Made by a program: the position numbers and the translations under genes. A model generated the notes under the pieces. The model saw only the letters and a list, made by a program, of their open reading frames with translations. It was not told the origin of the DNA and did not search any database. This document shows, piece by piece, positions 1 to 8,371 of a DNA stretch of 64,000 bases; the stretch's first letter is position 1; every line of letters starts with the position of its first letter. The stretch is from an uncultured Rickettsiales bacterium (GTDB taxonomy: Bacteria; Pseudomonadota; Alphaproteobacteria; Rickettsiales; UBA1997). The stretch is from the NCBI GenBank assembly GCA_934747265.1, contig CAKVGI010000002.1, positions 1-64,000 of the forward strand, given 5' to 3'.

Positions 1-13
1 AACATATAATGGT

Positions 14-63
14 GGTTTCTTTAAAAATAAGGAGTATGTAGGCAATAATAAGTGAACAGTGTG
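14..63. repeat. Direct repeat, copy 1 of a 50-bp unit
   Basis: A 50-bp segment that recurs at 471-520 with only a few substitutions in the middle (GGAGTATGTAGGC here, GGAATGTATAGAC there). Both copies end in GTGAACAGTGTG and are followed at once by G/C-rich hairpin repeats, of class A here and class B at the second copy. No ORF runs through either copy, so this looks like a structural part of the intergenic repeat block and not a gene remnant. Confidence 0.8.
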
Positions 64-195
64 CTTATCAGGGGGGGTGGAAAGGTACCCATTATCAAGG
101 GGGGAAATGAAGGAACCTTATCAGGGGGGATGAAGGGGTCTTATCAAGGAGGGGAATAAGATGGGAACTTATCAGGGGGGGGTGAAGGGGGCGAA
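64..195. repeat. Class A hairpin repeat cluster (CTTATCAGGGGG units)
   Basis: About five degenerate units of the form CTTATCAGGGGGGTGAAGG follow one another every 25-35 bp. The core CCCCTTATCAGGGG can fold as a short hairpin with TATC as the loop. The same units occur at 15550-15795, 29364-29590 and 31620-31745, always near a prepilin gene. Spacing is irregular and the sequence between cores is not unique, so this is not a CRISPR array. Confidence 0.8.
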
Positions 196-470
196 TCTCT
201 TAGTAAAAAGAAAATGACTTGAATACTTCATGTCAGAAGTTTGCCAGAGGAACAACAAGGGCTGAACGTTAGGTTTACAACTCATGCCCGCAGTTTGCCG
301 AAGAAAAAAGTAAAAGATATTCAAAAAAGAAGATTTATTATATGGTACAATACAATTATTCTTTCATTATAAACATATATAATGATGATATTTCCTTCCT
401 TAGTCTCCTGTAAGGCAAGGAACTTGTGTAATATCCTTCCATATAAGGAGAAAACTAATGGTTTTCTAAT

Positions 471-520
471 GGTTTCTTTAAAAATAAGGAATGTATAGAC
501 AATAATAAGTGAACAGTGTG
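471..520. repeat. Direct repeat, copy 2 of the 50-bp unit
   Basis: Second copy of the segment at 14-63, with about five mismatches concentrated in the middle. It is followed by class B G/C-rich repeats, while copy 1 is followed by class A repeats. The 200-470 stretch between the copies has no convincing ORF and no recognised element. Confidence 0.8.
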
Positions 521-612
521 TATTATAAAGGGGAGCAACATCATTTCCATTACAAAAGGGGAGCAGAGAAGAGATTTCTTCACTTTACAAACGAGTGGGT
601 GAGTGATGGGTT
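521..612. repeat. Class B hairpin repeat cluster (TTACAAAGGGGAGC units)
   Basis: Three degenerate units of the form TTACAAAAGGGGAGCAGAGA lie in tandem. They match the units at 16108-16480, 28741-28890 and 32141-32400. The core CTCCCCTTACAAAGGGGAG is a perfect hairpin in better-preserved copies. The stretch 613-819 that follows is AT-rich and holds no gene that I can see. Confidence 0.7.
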
Positions 613-819
613 TTATTTGTTTTATTATTACCACAATATTTATATTTTAAATTGCTATATATAAATATTATAATTTAATGTTATAACTAAAATTTAAAAG
701 TATATTAAATTAGTAATATCAGTTAGATTTGGGAATGATATATATTAAATAGTAATAATTAATAATATTTGATTTTTTGATAAAATATTGAATTTTTTAA
801 TGAAGTGGCTAATTTACGC

Positions 820-847
820 TTGATTTTTAAAAAATGTGATTTATAAT
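820..847 (+). promoter_or_regulatory. Putative promoter of the ribosomal protein operon
   Basis: TTGATT at 820-825 and a perfect TATAAT at 842-847 are separated by 16 bp, a plausible sigma70-type pair. They lie about 110 bp upstream of rpsJ, the first gene of the long ribosomal operon. In DNA this AT-rich, -10-like strings are common by chance, but the position and the -35/-10 pairing support the call. Confidence 0.55.
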
Positions 848-884
848 ATAAAGTGCATTTGCCAATAGATTATTGTAAATGTAG

Positions 885-909
885 GAGCGAAGTCCATTAT
901 ATGGACCTC
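885..909 (+). promoter_or_regulatory. Stem-loop in the rpsJ operon leader
   Basis: GTCCA at 892-896 pairs with TGGAC at 902-906 around a five-base loop, and GAG at 885-887 can pair with CTC at 907-909 below a bulge. It sits in the transcribed leader between the promoter at 820-847 and rpsJ. There is no U-run after it, so it is not a simple terminator. In other bacteria the S10 operon leader is bound by L4 for autogenous control; whether this hairpin does so is unknown. Confidence 0.4.
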
Positions 910-962
910 TCGTTGTAAAATTATATAGTGAAAACTATTTTATTAAAATTAATTTTTTTAAA

Positions 963-1286
963 ATGAAAAAGAAAGAAAGTATTAAAATAACTTTGAAAGC
1001 TTTTGATAGCCAAATTTTGGATCAAGCTGTTCAAGATATTATTGGTACAGTTAAAAGAACTGGGGCTGTTGTAAAAGGTCCAATTCCTTTGCCTACCAAT
1101 ATTAAAAAGTTTACAGTTATTAGATCTCCTCATATCTATAAAAGAAGTATGGAGCAATTTGAACTTAGATCAATTAAAAGATTATTGATCATTATTCCTA
1201 CACCACAAACAGTAAATGCTCTTATGAGTTTGAATTTATCTGCCGGTGTTGATATTAAAATAGCACTAAATGGGGTAAATGAATAA
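963..1286 (+). CDS. rpsJ: 30S ribosomal protein S10
   Basis: S10 of the 30S subunit head (NusE in antitermination). The 107-residue product has the conserved core running from the KAFD segment to the [16 protein letters not shown] segment, close to the family's usual length of about 103. It is the first gene of the S10-spc-alpha operon here; the str operon genes (rpsL, rpsG, fusA, tuf) do not precede it within the window. Its stop overlaps the rplC start by one base, which implies translational coupling. Confidence 0.97.
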   Translation: MKKKESIKITLKAFDSQILDQAVQDIIGTVKRTGAVVKGPIPLPTNIKKFTVIRSPHIYKRSMEQFELRSIKRLLIIIPTPQTVNALMSLNLSAGVDIKIALNGVNE

Positions 1287-1924
1287 TGTTAGGTATAGTT
1301 GGTAAAAAAATAGGAATGAGTAGAATATACGACAGTAAAGGTACTGTTATTCCTGTTACACTTATTCAGATCTATGACTGCTGTGTAAGTGATGTTAAAG
1401 AACTTGAAAACAATGATGATTGTTTAAATGTTACTTTGTCTTATGATAAGCCAAAGAATGCAGAAAAAAAATTAACTAAGCCAATTCTTGGAATTTACAA
1501 GAAAAAGAACTTAGAACCATATTCTAAAATGACAACAGTTAAAATGTCAAAAGACAAGACATTTAATATAGGTGATATGTTAAATGCTGGTTTGTTGGAT
1601 GGTGTTAAACTTGTTGATATTACAGGAATTAGCAAAGGTAAAGGTTTTGCTGGTGGTATGAAACGATGGAATTTTAGAGGACTTGAAGCTTCTCACGGTG
1701 TTTCTGTTTCTCATAGATCTATTGGTTCTACTGGTAATAGAATGAGCCCTGCAAAAGTATTTAAGGGTAAAAAAATGCCTGGTCAATTAGGTGATGAACA
1801 AATTACAGTTAAAAATTTGAAGGTTGTTGATATTGATACAGCTGACAATGTTATTTGTGTAAAAGGTGCTATCCCTGGTTTTAAAGGTAGAGATGTTATA
1901 ATAAAAACAGCTAAGAGAGGATAG
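1286..1924 (+). CDS. rplC: 50S ribosomal protein L3
   Basis: L3 binds near the 3' end of 23S rRNA and is an early assembly protein. The 212-residue product starts with the family hallmark GIVGKKIGM and has the GKGFAGGMKRWNF and SHGVSVSHRSIGS central loop that reaches the peptidyl transferase region. Length is normal. The start overlaps the rpsJ stop (TAATG), and rplD follows after two bases. Confidence 0.97.
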   Translation: MLGIVGKKIGMSRIYDSKGTVIPVTLIQIYDCCVSDVKELENNDDCLNVTLSYDKPKNAEKKLTKPILGIYKKKNLEPYSKMTTVKMSKDKTFNIGDMLNAGLLDGVKLVDITGISKGKGFAGGMKRWNFRGLEASHGVSVSHRSIGSTGNRMSPAKVFKGKKMPGQLGDEQITVKNLKVVDIDTADNVICVKGAIPGFKGRDVIIKTAKRG

Positions 1925-1926
1925 AA

Positions 1927-2547
1927 ATGAAGATAAAATTTTTAAATTTAAGTAATTCTCAAATATCCGAGCAAGATTTAGATGTTGTTGCTGAAAATAT
2001 TAAAGAATATGAAGCATTAATAGCTTCAATTATTAAGTGGCAATTGGCTAATAGAAGAGGTTTTTCAACAGCAAAAACAAAAACCGTTTCTGAAATTGCT
2101 TATACAGGTAAGAAACCTTTTGGTCAAAAAGGAAGAGGATCCGCTAGACAAGGTAGCTTAAAAGGTGCACAATTTGTTGGTGGTGCTAAGGCTCATGGTC
2201 CAAAACCTAGGGATTATTCTTATACAATACCAAAGAAAATGGTTAAAAAAGCATTATCTATTATATTAAAAGATAAAATGGCTAATGGAAAAGTTGTTAT
2301 TTTACAAGGTTTGCAAGAATTACCTATTAGTACAAAAGAGTTGAATGCTAAATTGGTAAGTAATGAAATCGTAAATCCATTGGTTGCTTATGGAGAAATT
2401 GTTGATAACTTTAATAAATCAATCAGAAATATAAAAGGTGTAAAACTTTTAAATTCTAGTGCATTGAATGTATATGATTTAATTAATCACGATTTCTTGT
2501 TGCTTGATGAAGGTTCTTATGAAAAAGTTAAAAACGAGGTATTATAA
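1927..2547 (+). CDS. rplD: 50S ribosomal protein L4
   Basis: L4 lines the polypeptide exit tunnel and in some bacteria autoregulates the S10 operon. The 206-residue product carries the typical RRGFSTAKTKTVSE and KPFGQKGRGSARQGS tunnel loop followed by GPKPRDYSY. Length is normal. It overlaps rplW by one base and reads in the same operon. Confidence 0.96.
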   Translation: MKIKFLNLSNSQISEQDLDVVAENIKEYEALIASIIKWQLANRRGFSTAKTKTVSEIAYTGKKPFGQKGRGSARQGSLKGAQFVGGAKAHGPKPRDYSYTIPKKMVKKALSIILKDKMANGKVVILQGLQELPISTKELNAKLVSNEIVNPLVAYGEIVDNFNKSIRNIKGVKLLNSSALNVYDLINHDFLLLDEGSYEKVKNEVL

Positions 2548-2840
2548 TGAGTTTAGGTAAAAATTTTGATATTATAGTACGAATGCTTACAACTGAAAAA
2601 ACTGCTAGGGCAGCTGAGAATAACCAATATTATTTTGAAGTTGTTGCTTCTGCAAAAAAAGATGATATAAAAGAAGCTATTCAAAGTATTTTTGATGTTA
2701 TCGTTGAAAGTGTTAATATAATTAATACAGAAGGTAAAGTAAAGAGATTTAAAGGAACTAAGGGAAAAAGAAGTTCAGTTAAAAAAGCTGTCGTTACCGT
2801 TAAAAAAGGACAGGATATTAATTTAAGTATATTGGAGTAA
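2547..2840 (+). CDS. rplW: 50S ribosomal protein L23
   Basis: L23 sits at the exit of the ribosomal tunnel and is the docking site for trigger factor and SRP. The 97-residue product has the expected TTEKT start region and a KVKRFKGTKGKRSSVKKAVV basic segment. It starts on the last base of the rplD stop and ends four bases before rplB. Confidence 0.95.
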   Translation: MSLGKNFDIIVRMLTTEKTARAAENNQYYFEVVASAKKDDIKEAIQSIFDVIVESVNIINTEGKVKRFKGTKGKRSSVKKAVVTVKKGQDINLSILE

Positions 2841-2843
2841 GAA

Positions 2844-3668
2844 ATGGCTATAAAAAATTATAATCCTATTACACCTTCCCAAAGAGGCTTAATTGCAATT
2901 GATAAAGCTGAGCTTTGGAAAGGTTCTCCTGTTAAAATGTTAGTTGAAGCATTAAATAGTAAGGCAGGAAGAAATAATAAAGGTCAGATTACTGTTAGAA
3001 GAAGAGGTGGCGGTCATAAACAAGCTTACAGATTAGTTGATTTTAAGAGAAATAGATTTGATATTCCAGCAGTTGTTGAGAGAATTGAATATGATCCAAA
3101 TAGAACAGCATTTATAGCTTTGATAAAATATGAAGATGGTATTTTATCTTATATTATTGCACCTAATAAGCTAGCGGTTGGTGATAAAATTATGTCATCA
3201 AAGAAATTGTTAGATATTAAACCTGGAAATACAATGCCTATGGCTATTATACCAGTTGGTACATTGATACATAATATTGAAACAAAACAAGGCGCTGGTG
3301 CTACATTAGCAAGAAGTGCTGGTTCTTTTGCTCAATTAGCTGGTAAAGATAATGGTTATGCTATTTTAAAATTGCAATCTGGTGAAATTAAGAAATTCCC
3401 ATTGGATTGTTTAGCTACGATAGGAACTGTTTCTAATGCTGATAATAAAAACACAACAATTGGTAAAGCTGGTAGATCTAGATGGTTAGGAATTAGACCA
3501 CATGTAAGAGGTGAGTCAATGAACCCAGTAGATCATCCATTAGGTGGTAGAACAAGAGGTGGTAGAATCCCAGTTTCTCCAACAGGTGTATGTGCAAGAG
3601 GTGGTAGAACAAGAAAGAAGAATAAAGTTTCTAACAAGTTAATTATTAAAAGTCGTCATAAAAAATAA
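2844..3668 (+). CDS. rplB: 50S ribosomal protein L2
   Basis: L2 is needed for subunit association and peptidyl transfer. The 274-residue product begins with [12 protein letters not shown] and has the conserved [20 protein letters not shown]-terminal and [17 protein letters not shown]-terminal segments; the conserved His of the latter is present. Length matches the family (about 275). Position between rplW and rpsS is standard. Confidence 0.98.
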   Translation: MAIKNYNPITPSQRGLIAIDKAELWKGSPVKMLVEALNSKAGRNNKGQITVRRRGGGHKQAYRLVDFKRNRFDIPAVVERIEYDPNRTAFIALIKYEDGILSYIIAPNKLAVGDKIMSSKKLLDIKPGNTMPMAIIPVGTLIHNIETKQGAGATLARSAGSFAQLAGKDNGYAILKLQSGEIKKFPLDCLATIGTVSNADNKNTTIGKAGRSRWLGIRPHVRGESMNPVDHPLGGRTRGGRIPVSPTGVCARGGRTRKKNKVSNKLIIKSRHKK

Positions 3669-3681
3669 AAGGGGTTAGAGT

Positions 3682-3957
3682 ATGTCAAGATCAGTTTGGA
3701 AGGTTCCATTTGTGGATGGTTATTTACTTAAAAAAGCAAAAGCCATGAATGAATCTACAAAAAAAGGTATTATAAAAACATGGTCAAGAAGGTCAACTAT
3801 TGTTCCACAATTTGTTGGTTTGACATTTGGTGTTTATAATGGAAAGAAGTTTGTTTCTGTATTAGTAACAGAGGGTATGGTTGGTCATAAATTTGGCGAG
3901 TTTGCTCCTACTAGAACTTTCTTTGGACATGCAGGAAATAAAAAAACTGCTAAATAA
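3682..3957 (+). CDS. rpsS: 30S ribosomal protein S19
   Basis: S19 forms a complex with S13 in the 30S head. The 91-residue product has the hallmark [22 protein letters not shown] and [16 protein letters not shown] segments. An AGGGGTTAGAG-like ribosome-binding stretch precedes the ATG. It keeps the normal place between rplB and rplV. Confidence 0.97.
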   Translation: MSRSVWKVPFVDGYLLKKAKAMNESTKKGIIKTWSRRSTIVPQFVGLTFGVYNGKKFVSVLVTEGMVGHKFGEFAPTRTFFGHAGNKKTAK

Positions 3958-3971
3958 TTATGGAGAAAAAA

Positions 3972-4340
3972 ATGAAAAAAGAAAACGAAAATAAAATGCG
4001 AAAAACAGCAGAAGCTCATTTAAGATCCATTAGAATTAGTCCTATTAAATTATCTGCTATTGCTAGAAGTATTGCTGGAATGCCTGCTAATAAAGCAGTT
4101 GTAGCATTAGATTTTACAAAGAAAGCTGCTGCGAAAGATGTTAGCAAACTTTTGAAATCAGCTATGGCTAATGCAGAAAATAACCACGGCTTAGATATAG
4201 ATAATCTTTATATTCATAGAGTTGATGTTGGTAAGGCAATGGTTATGAAAAGATTTAAGGCTAGGGCAAAAGGTAGAGGTGCTAGAATACTTAAACCTTT
4301 TAGTAATTTAAGAATAGTTTTAATTGAAAAAGGAGAATAA
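3972..4340 (+). CDS. rplV: 50S ribosomal protein L22
   Basis: L22 lines the exit tunnel. The family core (SIRISPIKL, DFTKKAAAKDVSKLLKSA, FKARAKGRG) is intact. I place the start at 3972 because GGAG lies about ten bases upstream. An in-frame ATG at 3960 would add four residues but has no ribosome-binding site. The first dozen residues are a Lys/Glu/Asn-rich extension. Product 122 residues. It abuts rpsC without a gap. Confidence 0.93.
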   Translation: MKKENENKMRKTAEAHLRSIRISPIKLSAIARSIAGMPANKAVVALDFTKKAAAKDVSKLLKSAMANAENNHGLDIDNLYIHRVDVGKAMVMKRFKARAKGRGARILKPFSNLRIVLIEKGE

Positions 4341-4955
4341 ATGGGACAAAAAGTTAATCCAGTTGGTTTCAGAATTCTGAATAATAATCAATGGTCTTCT
4401 ATTTGGTATGATGATAAAAAATATGCTGAAAATCTTATTAAAGATTTGAAAATCAGAGACTATATAATGAATAATTATAGTGATTCTGCTATAAGTAAAG
4501 TTGTTATTGAAAGAGCTGGTAATAAGGTTAATGTTATAATCAAAACTGCTAAACCTGGTGTTTTGATTGGTAAAAAAGGTGCTGATATTGAAAAAATTAA
4601 GGCACAAGTAAAAAAAATGGGTGAATCCGATGTTAATATTAAAATATCAGAAGTTGAAAAACCTGATATGGATAGCCAAGTTGTAGCAACAAGTATTGCA
4701 AAACAAATTGAAAATCGTGCTTCTTATAGAAGAGTAATTAAAAAAGTTATGCAAACAGCTATGAGATTTGGTATTAAAGGAATTAAAATTAAGATCGGTG
4801 GAAGATTGAATGGTGCTGAAATTGCAAGGGCAGAAACATACAAAGATGGTTCTATCCCTTTGCATACTTTAAAAGCTGATGTTGATTATGCAACAGCTAG
4901 TGCTCATACAATTTATGGAATAATTGGAATTAAAGTTTGGATTTGTAAGAAGTAA
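4341..4955 (+). CDS. rpsC: 30S ribosomal protein S3
   Basis: S3 forms part of the mRNA entry site of the 30S subunit. The 204-residue product starts with MGQKVNPVGFR, has the KH-domain signature VLIGKKGADIEKIK and the C-terminal GGRLNGAEIARAE block. It is somewhat shorter than the usual 210-230 residues because the basic tail is missing. It starts directly after the rplV stop. Confidence 0.97.
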   Translation: MGQKVNPVGFRILNNNQWSSIWYDDKKYAENLIKDLKIRDYIMNNYSDSAISKVVIERAGNKVNVIIKTAKPGVLIGKKGADIEKIKAQVKKMGESDVNIKISEVEKPDMDSQVVATSIAKQIENRASYRRVIKKVMQTAMRFGIKGIKIKIGGRLNGAEIARAETYKDGSIPLHTLKADVDYATASAHTIYGIIGIKVWICKK

Positions 4956-4978
4956 GTAAATTATTTCTTACAAAAGTA

Positions 4979-5004
4979 TTGACTTTAATTAAATATTATA
5001 TAAT
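4979..5004 (+). promoter_or_regulatory. Possible internal promoter upstream of rplP
   Basis: The 83-bp gap between rpsC and rplP is the largest within the S10 part of the operon. It contains TTGACT at 4979-4984 and TATAAT at 4999-5004, but only 14 bp apart, which is short for a sigma70 promoter. The gap is unusual for this operon, so an internal promoter or processing site is possible. Confidence 0.25.
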
Positions 5005-5038
5005 TTTATTATACTAGTAAATATAGAGGAAAAAGAAA

Positions 5039-5452
5039 ATGTTGTTGCCTAATAAGACAAAGTATAGAAAAGCACAAAAGGGCGGAAAGAAAATCACAGG
5101 TGTTGCTAATTCTGGGTCTTCTTTATCATTTGGTATGTTTGGATTGAAAGCTTTAAGCTCTGGAAGATTGAAGGCTAACCAAATTGAAGCTGCTAGAAGA
5201 AGTATTTCTAGAAATTTAAAAAGAGAAGGTAAACTTTGGATTAGAGTATTTCCACAAATACCTGTATCTAGCAAACCAGCAGAAGTTAGAATGGGTAGCG
5301 GTAAAGGTTCTGTGAGCTATTGGATGTGCAGGGTTAAACCTGGATTGATGTTATTTGAAGTTGACGGAGTAGCAGAGGATGTAGCTTTAAAAGCTTTAAT
5401 GAAAGCTTCCGCAAAGTTGCCTTTTATAACTAAGATTGTTAAAAGAGTTTAA
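5039..5452 (+). CDS. rplP: 50S ribosomal protein L16
   Basis: L16 organises the A-site tRNA region of the large subunit. The 137-residue product shows the typical LLPNKTKYRKAQKG start, the ARRSISRNLKREGKLWIR centre and the RMGSGKGSVSYWMCRVKPG block. The family Arg that is hydroxylated in E. coli (in the RMGSGKG motif) is present. Start is preceded by AGAGGAAAAAG. Confidence 0.97.
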   Translation: MLLPNKTKYRKAQKGGKKITGVANSGSSLSFGMFGLKALSSGRLKANQIEAARRSISRNLKREGKLWIRVFPQIPVSSKPAEVRMGSGKGSVSYWMCRVKPGLMLFEVDGVAEDVALKALMKASAKLPFITKIVKRV

Positions 5453-5469
5453 TTAATAAGAGAGAAGAT

Positions 5470-5628
5470 ATGAAAGAAATTAATGATAAAATATTGGAAC
5501 TAAAAAAGAAGCTTTTAAGTCTTAGAATTAAGAATGCTAATGGTGATTTGAAGAATGTCTCTGAAATTAAAAAAACAAAGAAAGAGATAGCTAGACTGTT
5601 TACTCAATTAAAAAAAGCAGGAGAATAA
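5470..5628 (+). CDS. rpmC: 50S ribosomal protein L29
   Basis: A 52-residue ORF in the canonical slot between rplP and rpsQ. It starts MKEINDKILELKKKLLSLR and is a two-helix coiled coil as expected for L29, which sits beside L23 at the tunnel exit. The ATG is preceded by AGAGAAGAT. It is short and easily missed by length-filtered ORF calling, but the position and sequence leave little doubt. Confidence 0.93.
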   Translation: MKEINDKILELKKKLLSLRIKNANGDLKNVSEIKKTKKEIARLFTQLKKAGE

Positions 5629-5629
5629 A

Positions 5630-5878
5630 ATGTCAGGAAAAATTTTACAAGTTAAAGTAGTTAGCATAGCTGGTGATAAGACTGTTGTTGGATTGCATAC
5701 TTTTTTAGTTAAACATCCGATTTATGAAAAATATGTTAAGAAACAAAAAAAATATATGATTCATGATGAGAATAACACAGCTAAGATCGGTGATGAAATT
5801 TATATTCAAGAAACAAGACCTTTATCAAAAAGAAAGTCTTGGATAATTATTAATAAAGATAAAGCAGGGGAGAAGTAA
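5630..5878 (+). CDS. rpsQ: 30S ribosomal protein S17
   Basis: S17 is a primary 16S rRNA binder with an OB fold. The 82-residue product has the KTVVGLHTFLVKHPIYEKYVKKQKKYMIHDE core and the IQETRPLSKRKSW C-terminal signature. It lies one base after the rpmC stop and abuts rplN. Confidence 0.95.
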   Translation: MSGKILQVKVVSIAGDKTVVGLHTFLVKHPIYEKYVKKQKKYMIHDENNTAKIGDEIYIQETRPLSKRKSWIIINKDKAGEK

Positions 5879-6247
5879 ATGATTCAGATGGAAACATTAT
5901 TGAACGTTGCTGACAATTCTGGTGCTAAGACTGCAAAATGTATAAAGGTTCTTGGTGGTTCTAAGAGAATGTCTAGTAATGTTGGCGATGTTATTGTACT
6001 AGCTGTACAAAGCATTATTCCTGGTGCTAAGGTAAAGAAAGGTGAGGTTGTTAGAGGTGTTATTGTTAGAACAAAAAAAGAAATTACAAGACCTGATGGA
6101 AGTACTATCAGATTTGATGACAACGCTGTTGTTTTAATTTCTAAGGATGGAATGCCTATTGGAACCAGAGTTTCTGGACCTATTGCCAGAGAATTAAGAG
6201 CTGGAAATTTTTTAAAAATATTATCTTTGGCAGAGGAGGTATTATAA
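5879..6247 (+). CDS. rplN: 50S ribosomal protein L14
   Basis: L14 forms the intersubunit bridge B8 with 16S rRNA. The 122-residue product is full length and has [17 protein letters not shown], the GGSKRM loop, and the [17 protein letters not shown] and [13 protein letters not shown] segments. Its stop overlaps the rplX start by one base. Confidence 0.98.
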   Translation: MIQMETLLNVADNSGAKTAKCIKVLGGSKRMSSNVGDVIVLAVQSIIPGAKVKKGEVVRGVIVRTKKEITRPDGSTIRFDDNAVVLISKDGMPIGTRVSGPIARELRAGNFLKILSLAEEVL

Positions 6248-6552
6248 TGGCTAGTAAATTGAAAAAAGGTGATACAGTTATTGTTATTACTGGAAAAGAC
6301 AAAGGCAAAACTGGTGAAATTTTAAAAGTTTTTGCTTCTGATGACAAAGTATTAGTTTCAGGTGTAAATATGGCTACGGTTCACAAGAAACCTACCGCAC
6401 AAACACCAGGACAAAGAGTACAAGAAGAAAAACCTATACATGTATCAAATGTATCTTATGTAGAAGATAATAAACCTGTTAAGGTTGGTTTTGAATTTGT
6501 TGATGGTAAAAAAGTTAGAATATCTAAAAAAAGTAAAAATAAAATAGGTTAG
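6247..6552 (+). CDS. rplX: 50S ribosomal protein L24
   Basis: L24 initiates 50S assembly. The 101-residue product begins with the KOW motif KKGDTVIVITGKDKGKTGEI and continues with HKKPTAQTPG and the IHVSNVSYV segment. Length is normal. It is coupled to rplN by a one-base overlap. Confidence 0.96.
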   Translation: MASKLKKGDTVIVITGKDKGKTGEILKVFASDDKVLVSGVNMATVHKKPTAQTPGQRVQEEKPIHVSNVSYVEDNKPVKVGFEFVDGKKVRISKKSKNKIG

Positions 6553-6556
6553 AGAT

Positions 6557-7093
6557 ATGTCATTTATAAAAGATAAATATAATAATGAAGTTGCTAAAAA
6601 GCTAAAAGAAAAATTTGGCTACAAGAATGAACTTGAAGTTCCTAGATTGGAAAAAATTTCTTTGAATGTAGCTTTTAAAACTACCGACATTGACAGTAAT
6701 TTCTTAACCTATGTGGTTAACCAACTTAGTTTAATTGCTGGACAAAAGGCTGTTTTGGTGAAAGCAAGAAAGTCTATTTCTACTTTTAAATTAAGAGAAG
6801 GTATGTCAATAGCTGCTAAGGTTACTTTAAGAAAAGATAAAATGTATGAATTTTTAGATAGATTGTTGTTCATTGCTTTACCTAGGGTTAAAGATTTTAG
6901 AGGCTTACCTGGTAATGCATTTAATCAAAGTGGACATTATAGCTTTGGTATTAAAGAACATACAATATTTCCAGAGATTGAATTAGATAAAGCTTATAAA
7001 ATATTCGGTATGGATATTAATGTTGTTACAACTGCTAAGAACAAAGAAGAGGCTAAGGCTTTATTGAGTGAATTATATTTTCCAATTAAATAA
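6557..7093 (+). CDS. rplE: 50S ribosomal protein L5
   Basis: L5 binds 5S rRNA and contacts P-site tRNA. The 178-residue product carries the VPRLEKISLNV start, the GQKAVLVKARKSISTFKLREG block and the LPRVKDFRGL and FGIKEHTIFPEI motifs. Full length. It follows rplX after four bases. Confidence 0.97.
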   Translation: MSFIKDKYNNEVAKKLKEKFGYKNELEVPRLEKISLNVAFKTTDIDSNFLTYVVNQLSLIAGQKAVLVKARKSISTFKLREGMSIAAKVTLRKDKMYEFLDRLLFIALPRVKDFRGLPGNAFNQSGHYSFGIKEHTIFPEIELDKAYKIFGMDINVVTTAKNKEEAKALLSELYFPIK

Positions 7094-7105
7094 ACGAGAA
7101 AGGAT

Positions 7106-7411
7106 ATGGCAAAAGTAAGCGCAATAGAAAAAAATAATAAAAGAAAAAGAATGTCTGCTAATCAAGCTGCTTCAAGACAAAAGCTTAAAGAAATAGCAGA
7201 AGATTTAAACAGACCTTTTGATGAGAGGGTTGAGGCTATGATTAAATTATCTCAAAAGCCAAGAAATTCTTCAAAGGTTAGAATTAAAAATAGATGTTCT
7301 CTAACTGGAAGACCAAGAGCTTATCATGGTTATTTTGGTATGTCAAGGATTATGTTGAGAGAATTAGCATTGGCTGGATTAATTCCTGGGTTAAAAAAAT
7401 CAAGTTGGTAA
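7106..7411 (+). CDS. rpsN: 30S ribosomal protein S14
   Basis: S14 is a late-assembling protein of the 30S head. The 101-residue length and the KNRCSLTGRPRAYHGYFGMSRIMLRELA signature show the long, zinc-free type usual for proteobacteria, since only one Cys of the zinc-binding form remains. It is in the normal rplE-rpsN-rpsH order. Confidence 0.96.
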   Translation: MAKVSAIEKNNKRKRMSANQAASRQKLKEIAEDLNRPFDERVEAMIKLSQKPRNSSKVRIKNRCSLTGRPRAYHGYFGMSRIMLRELALAGLIPGLKKSSW

Positions 7412-7415
7412 TTAT

Positions 7416-7811
7416 ATGACAATGAATCACGCAGTATCTGAGTTAGTTTGTTTATTAAAAAATGGACAATTAGCAAGAAAAAATAAAGTTGTTTCAAGTT
7501 TTTCTAAAATGAAACAATCTATTTTGGAAATACTTAAAAAAGAAGGATATATAAAAGATTTTGAAATTGTAAAAGGTGAATCTTTTGATACCTTGGAGAT
7601 TGAACTTGCTTATTATAACGGTAAGCCAGTTATTAAAGAAATTGAAGTTATGTCAAAACCGGGACAAAGAAAATATTCTAATACAAAAGATATTCCTGTT
7701 GTTTATAATGGTTTGGGCATGGTTATTTTATCAACACCTAAGGGTATTTTGTGCGATTATGATGCAAAGAGTGCTAATGTTGGTGGTGAACTTTTATTAA
7801 AAATATTCTAG
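7416..7811 (+). CDS. rpsH: 30S ribosomal protein S8
   Basis: S8 binds the central domain of 16S rRNA and represses the spc operon in E. coli. The 131-residue product has the SEL..LLKNGQLARK and SKMKQSILEILKKEGYIKDF N-terminal segments and ends in the GGELLLKIF tail that occupies the place of the family's GGE..C.V.. end. No strong ribosome-binding site precedes the ATG. Confidence 0.95.
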   Translation: MTMNHAVSELVCLLKNGQLARKNKVVSSFSKMKQSILEILKKEGYIKDFEIVKGESFDTLEIELAYYNGKPVIKEIEVMSKPGQRKYSNTKDIPVVYNGLGMVILSTPKGILCDYDAKSANVGGELLLKIF

Positions 7812-7819
7812 GAGAGAAA

Positions 7820-8356
7820 ATGTCAAGAATAGGTAAATTACCAATTAAAGTTCCTAATGATATAAAAGTTAATATTGAAGGCGAAGTTATTAAAATAACC
7901 AAAGGTTCTGTTTCAAAGGAATATACTTTCGGCGATAAAGTTAGCGTTTCTTTTGAAAATGATTCTATACACGTTTCTATTAAAGAAGGTTTAGATAAAA
8001 GAGATGTTAATAATTTTTATGGTTTACATAGAAATAATATTGCAAATATAGTTAAGGGTTTAATAGAACATTTTAAAATCGTTTTAGAAATTAATGGTGT
8101 TGGTTTTAAAGCTGCTGTTGTTAAAAATATGTTGATATTAACTTTGGGTTATAGTCATGATATAGCTTTTGCTTTACCTCAAAGTGTTTCAGCTAAGGTT
8201 GAAGGTAATCAAATTACTTTGGAATCCGATGATAAACAATTGTTGGGCCAAGTAGCATCTGAGATTATTGCTTTAAGAAAACCAGAGCCATATAAAGGTA
8301 AAGGTGTTAAAATATTAGACAAACCTATTTTGAGAAAAGAAGGTAAGAAAAAATAA
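7820..8356 (+). CDS. rplF: 50S ribosomal protein L6
   Basis: L6 lies near the factor-binding centre. The 178-residue product starts MSRIGKLPIKVP and ends with the hallmark RKPEPYKGKGVKI block. GGAGAG precedes the ATG. Normal length and operon position. Confidence 0.97.
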   Translation: MSRIGKLPIKVPNDIKVNIEGEVIKITKGSVSKEYTFGDKVSVSFENDSIHVSIKEGLDKRDVNNFYGLHRNNIANIVKGLIEHFKIVLEINGVGFKAAVVKNMLILTLGYSHDIAFALPQSVSAKVEGNQITLESDDKQLLGQVASEIIALRKPEPYKGKGVKILDKPILRKEGKKK

Positions 8357-8371
8357 TAAGAGGAATATGAT

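Noticed and set aside
1..962. Origin of replication
   Set aside because: The AT-rich, repeat-rich leader might suggest one, but no DnaA-box cluster and no dnaA, dnaN, parAB or hemE neighbour is present.
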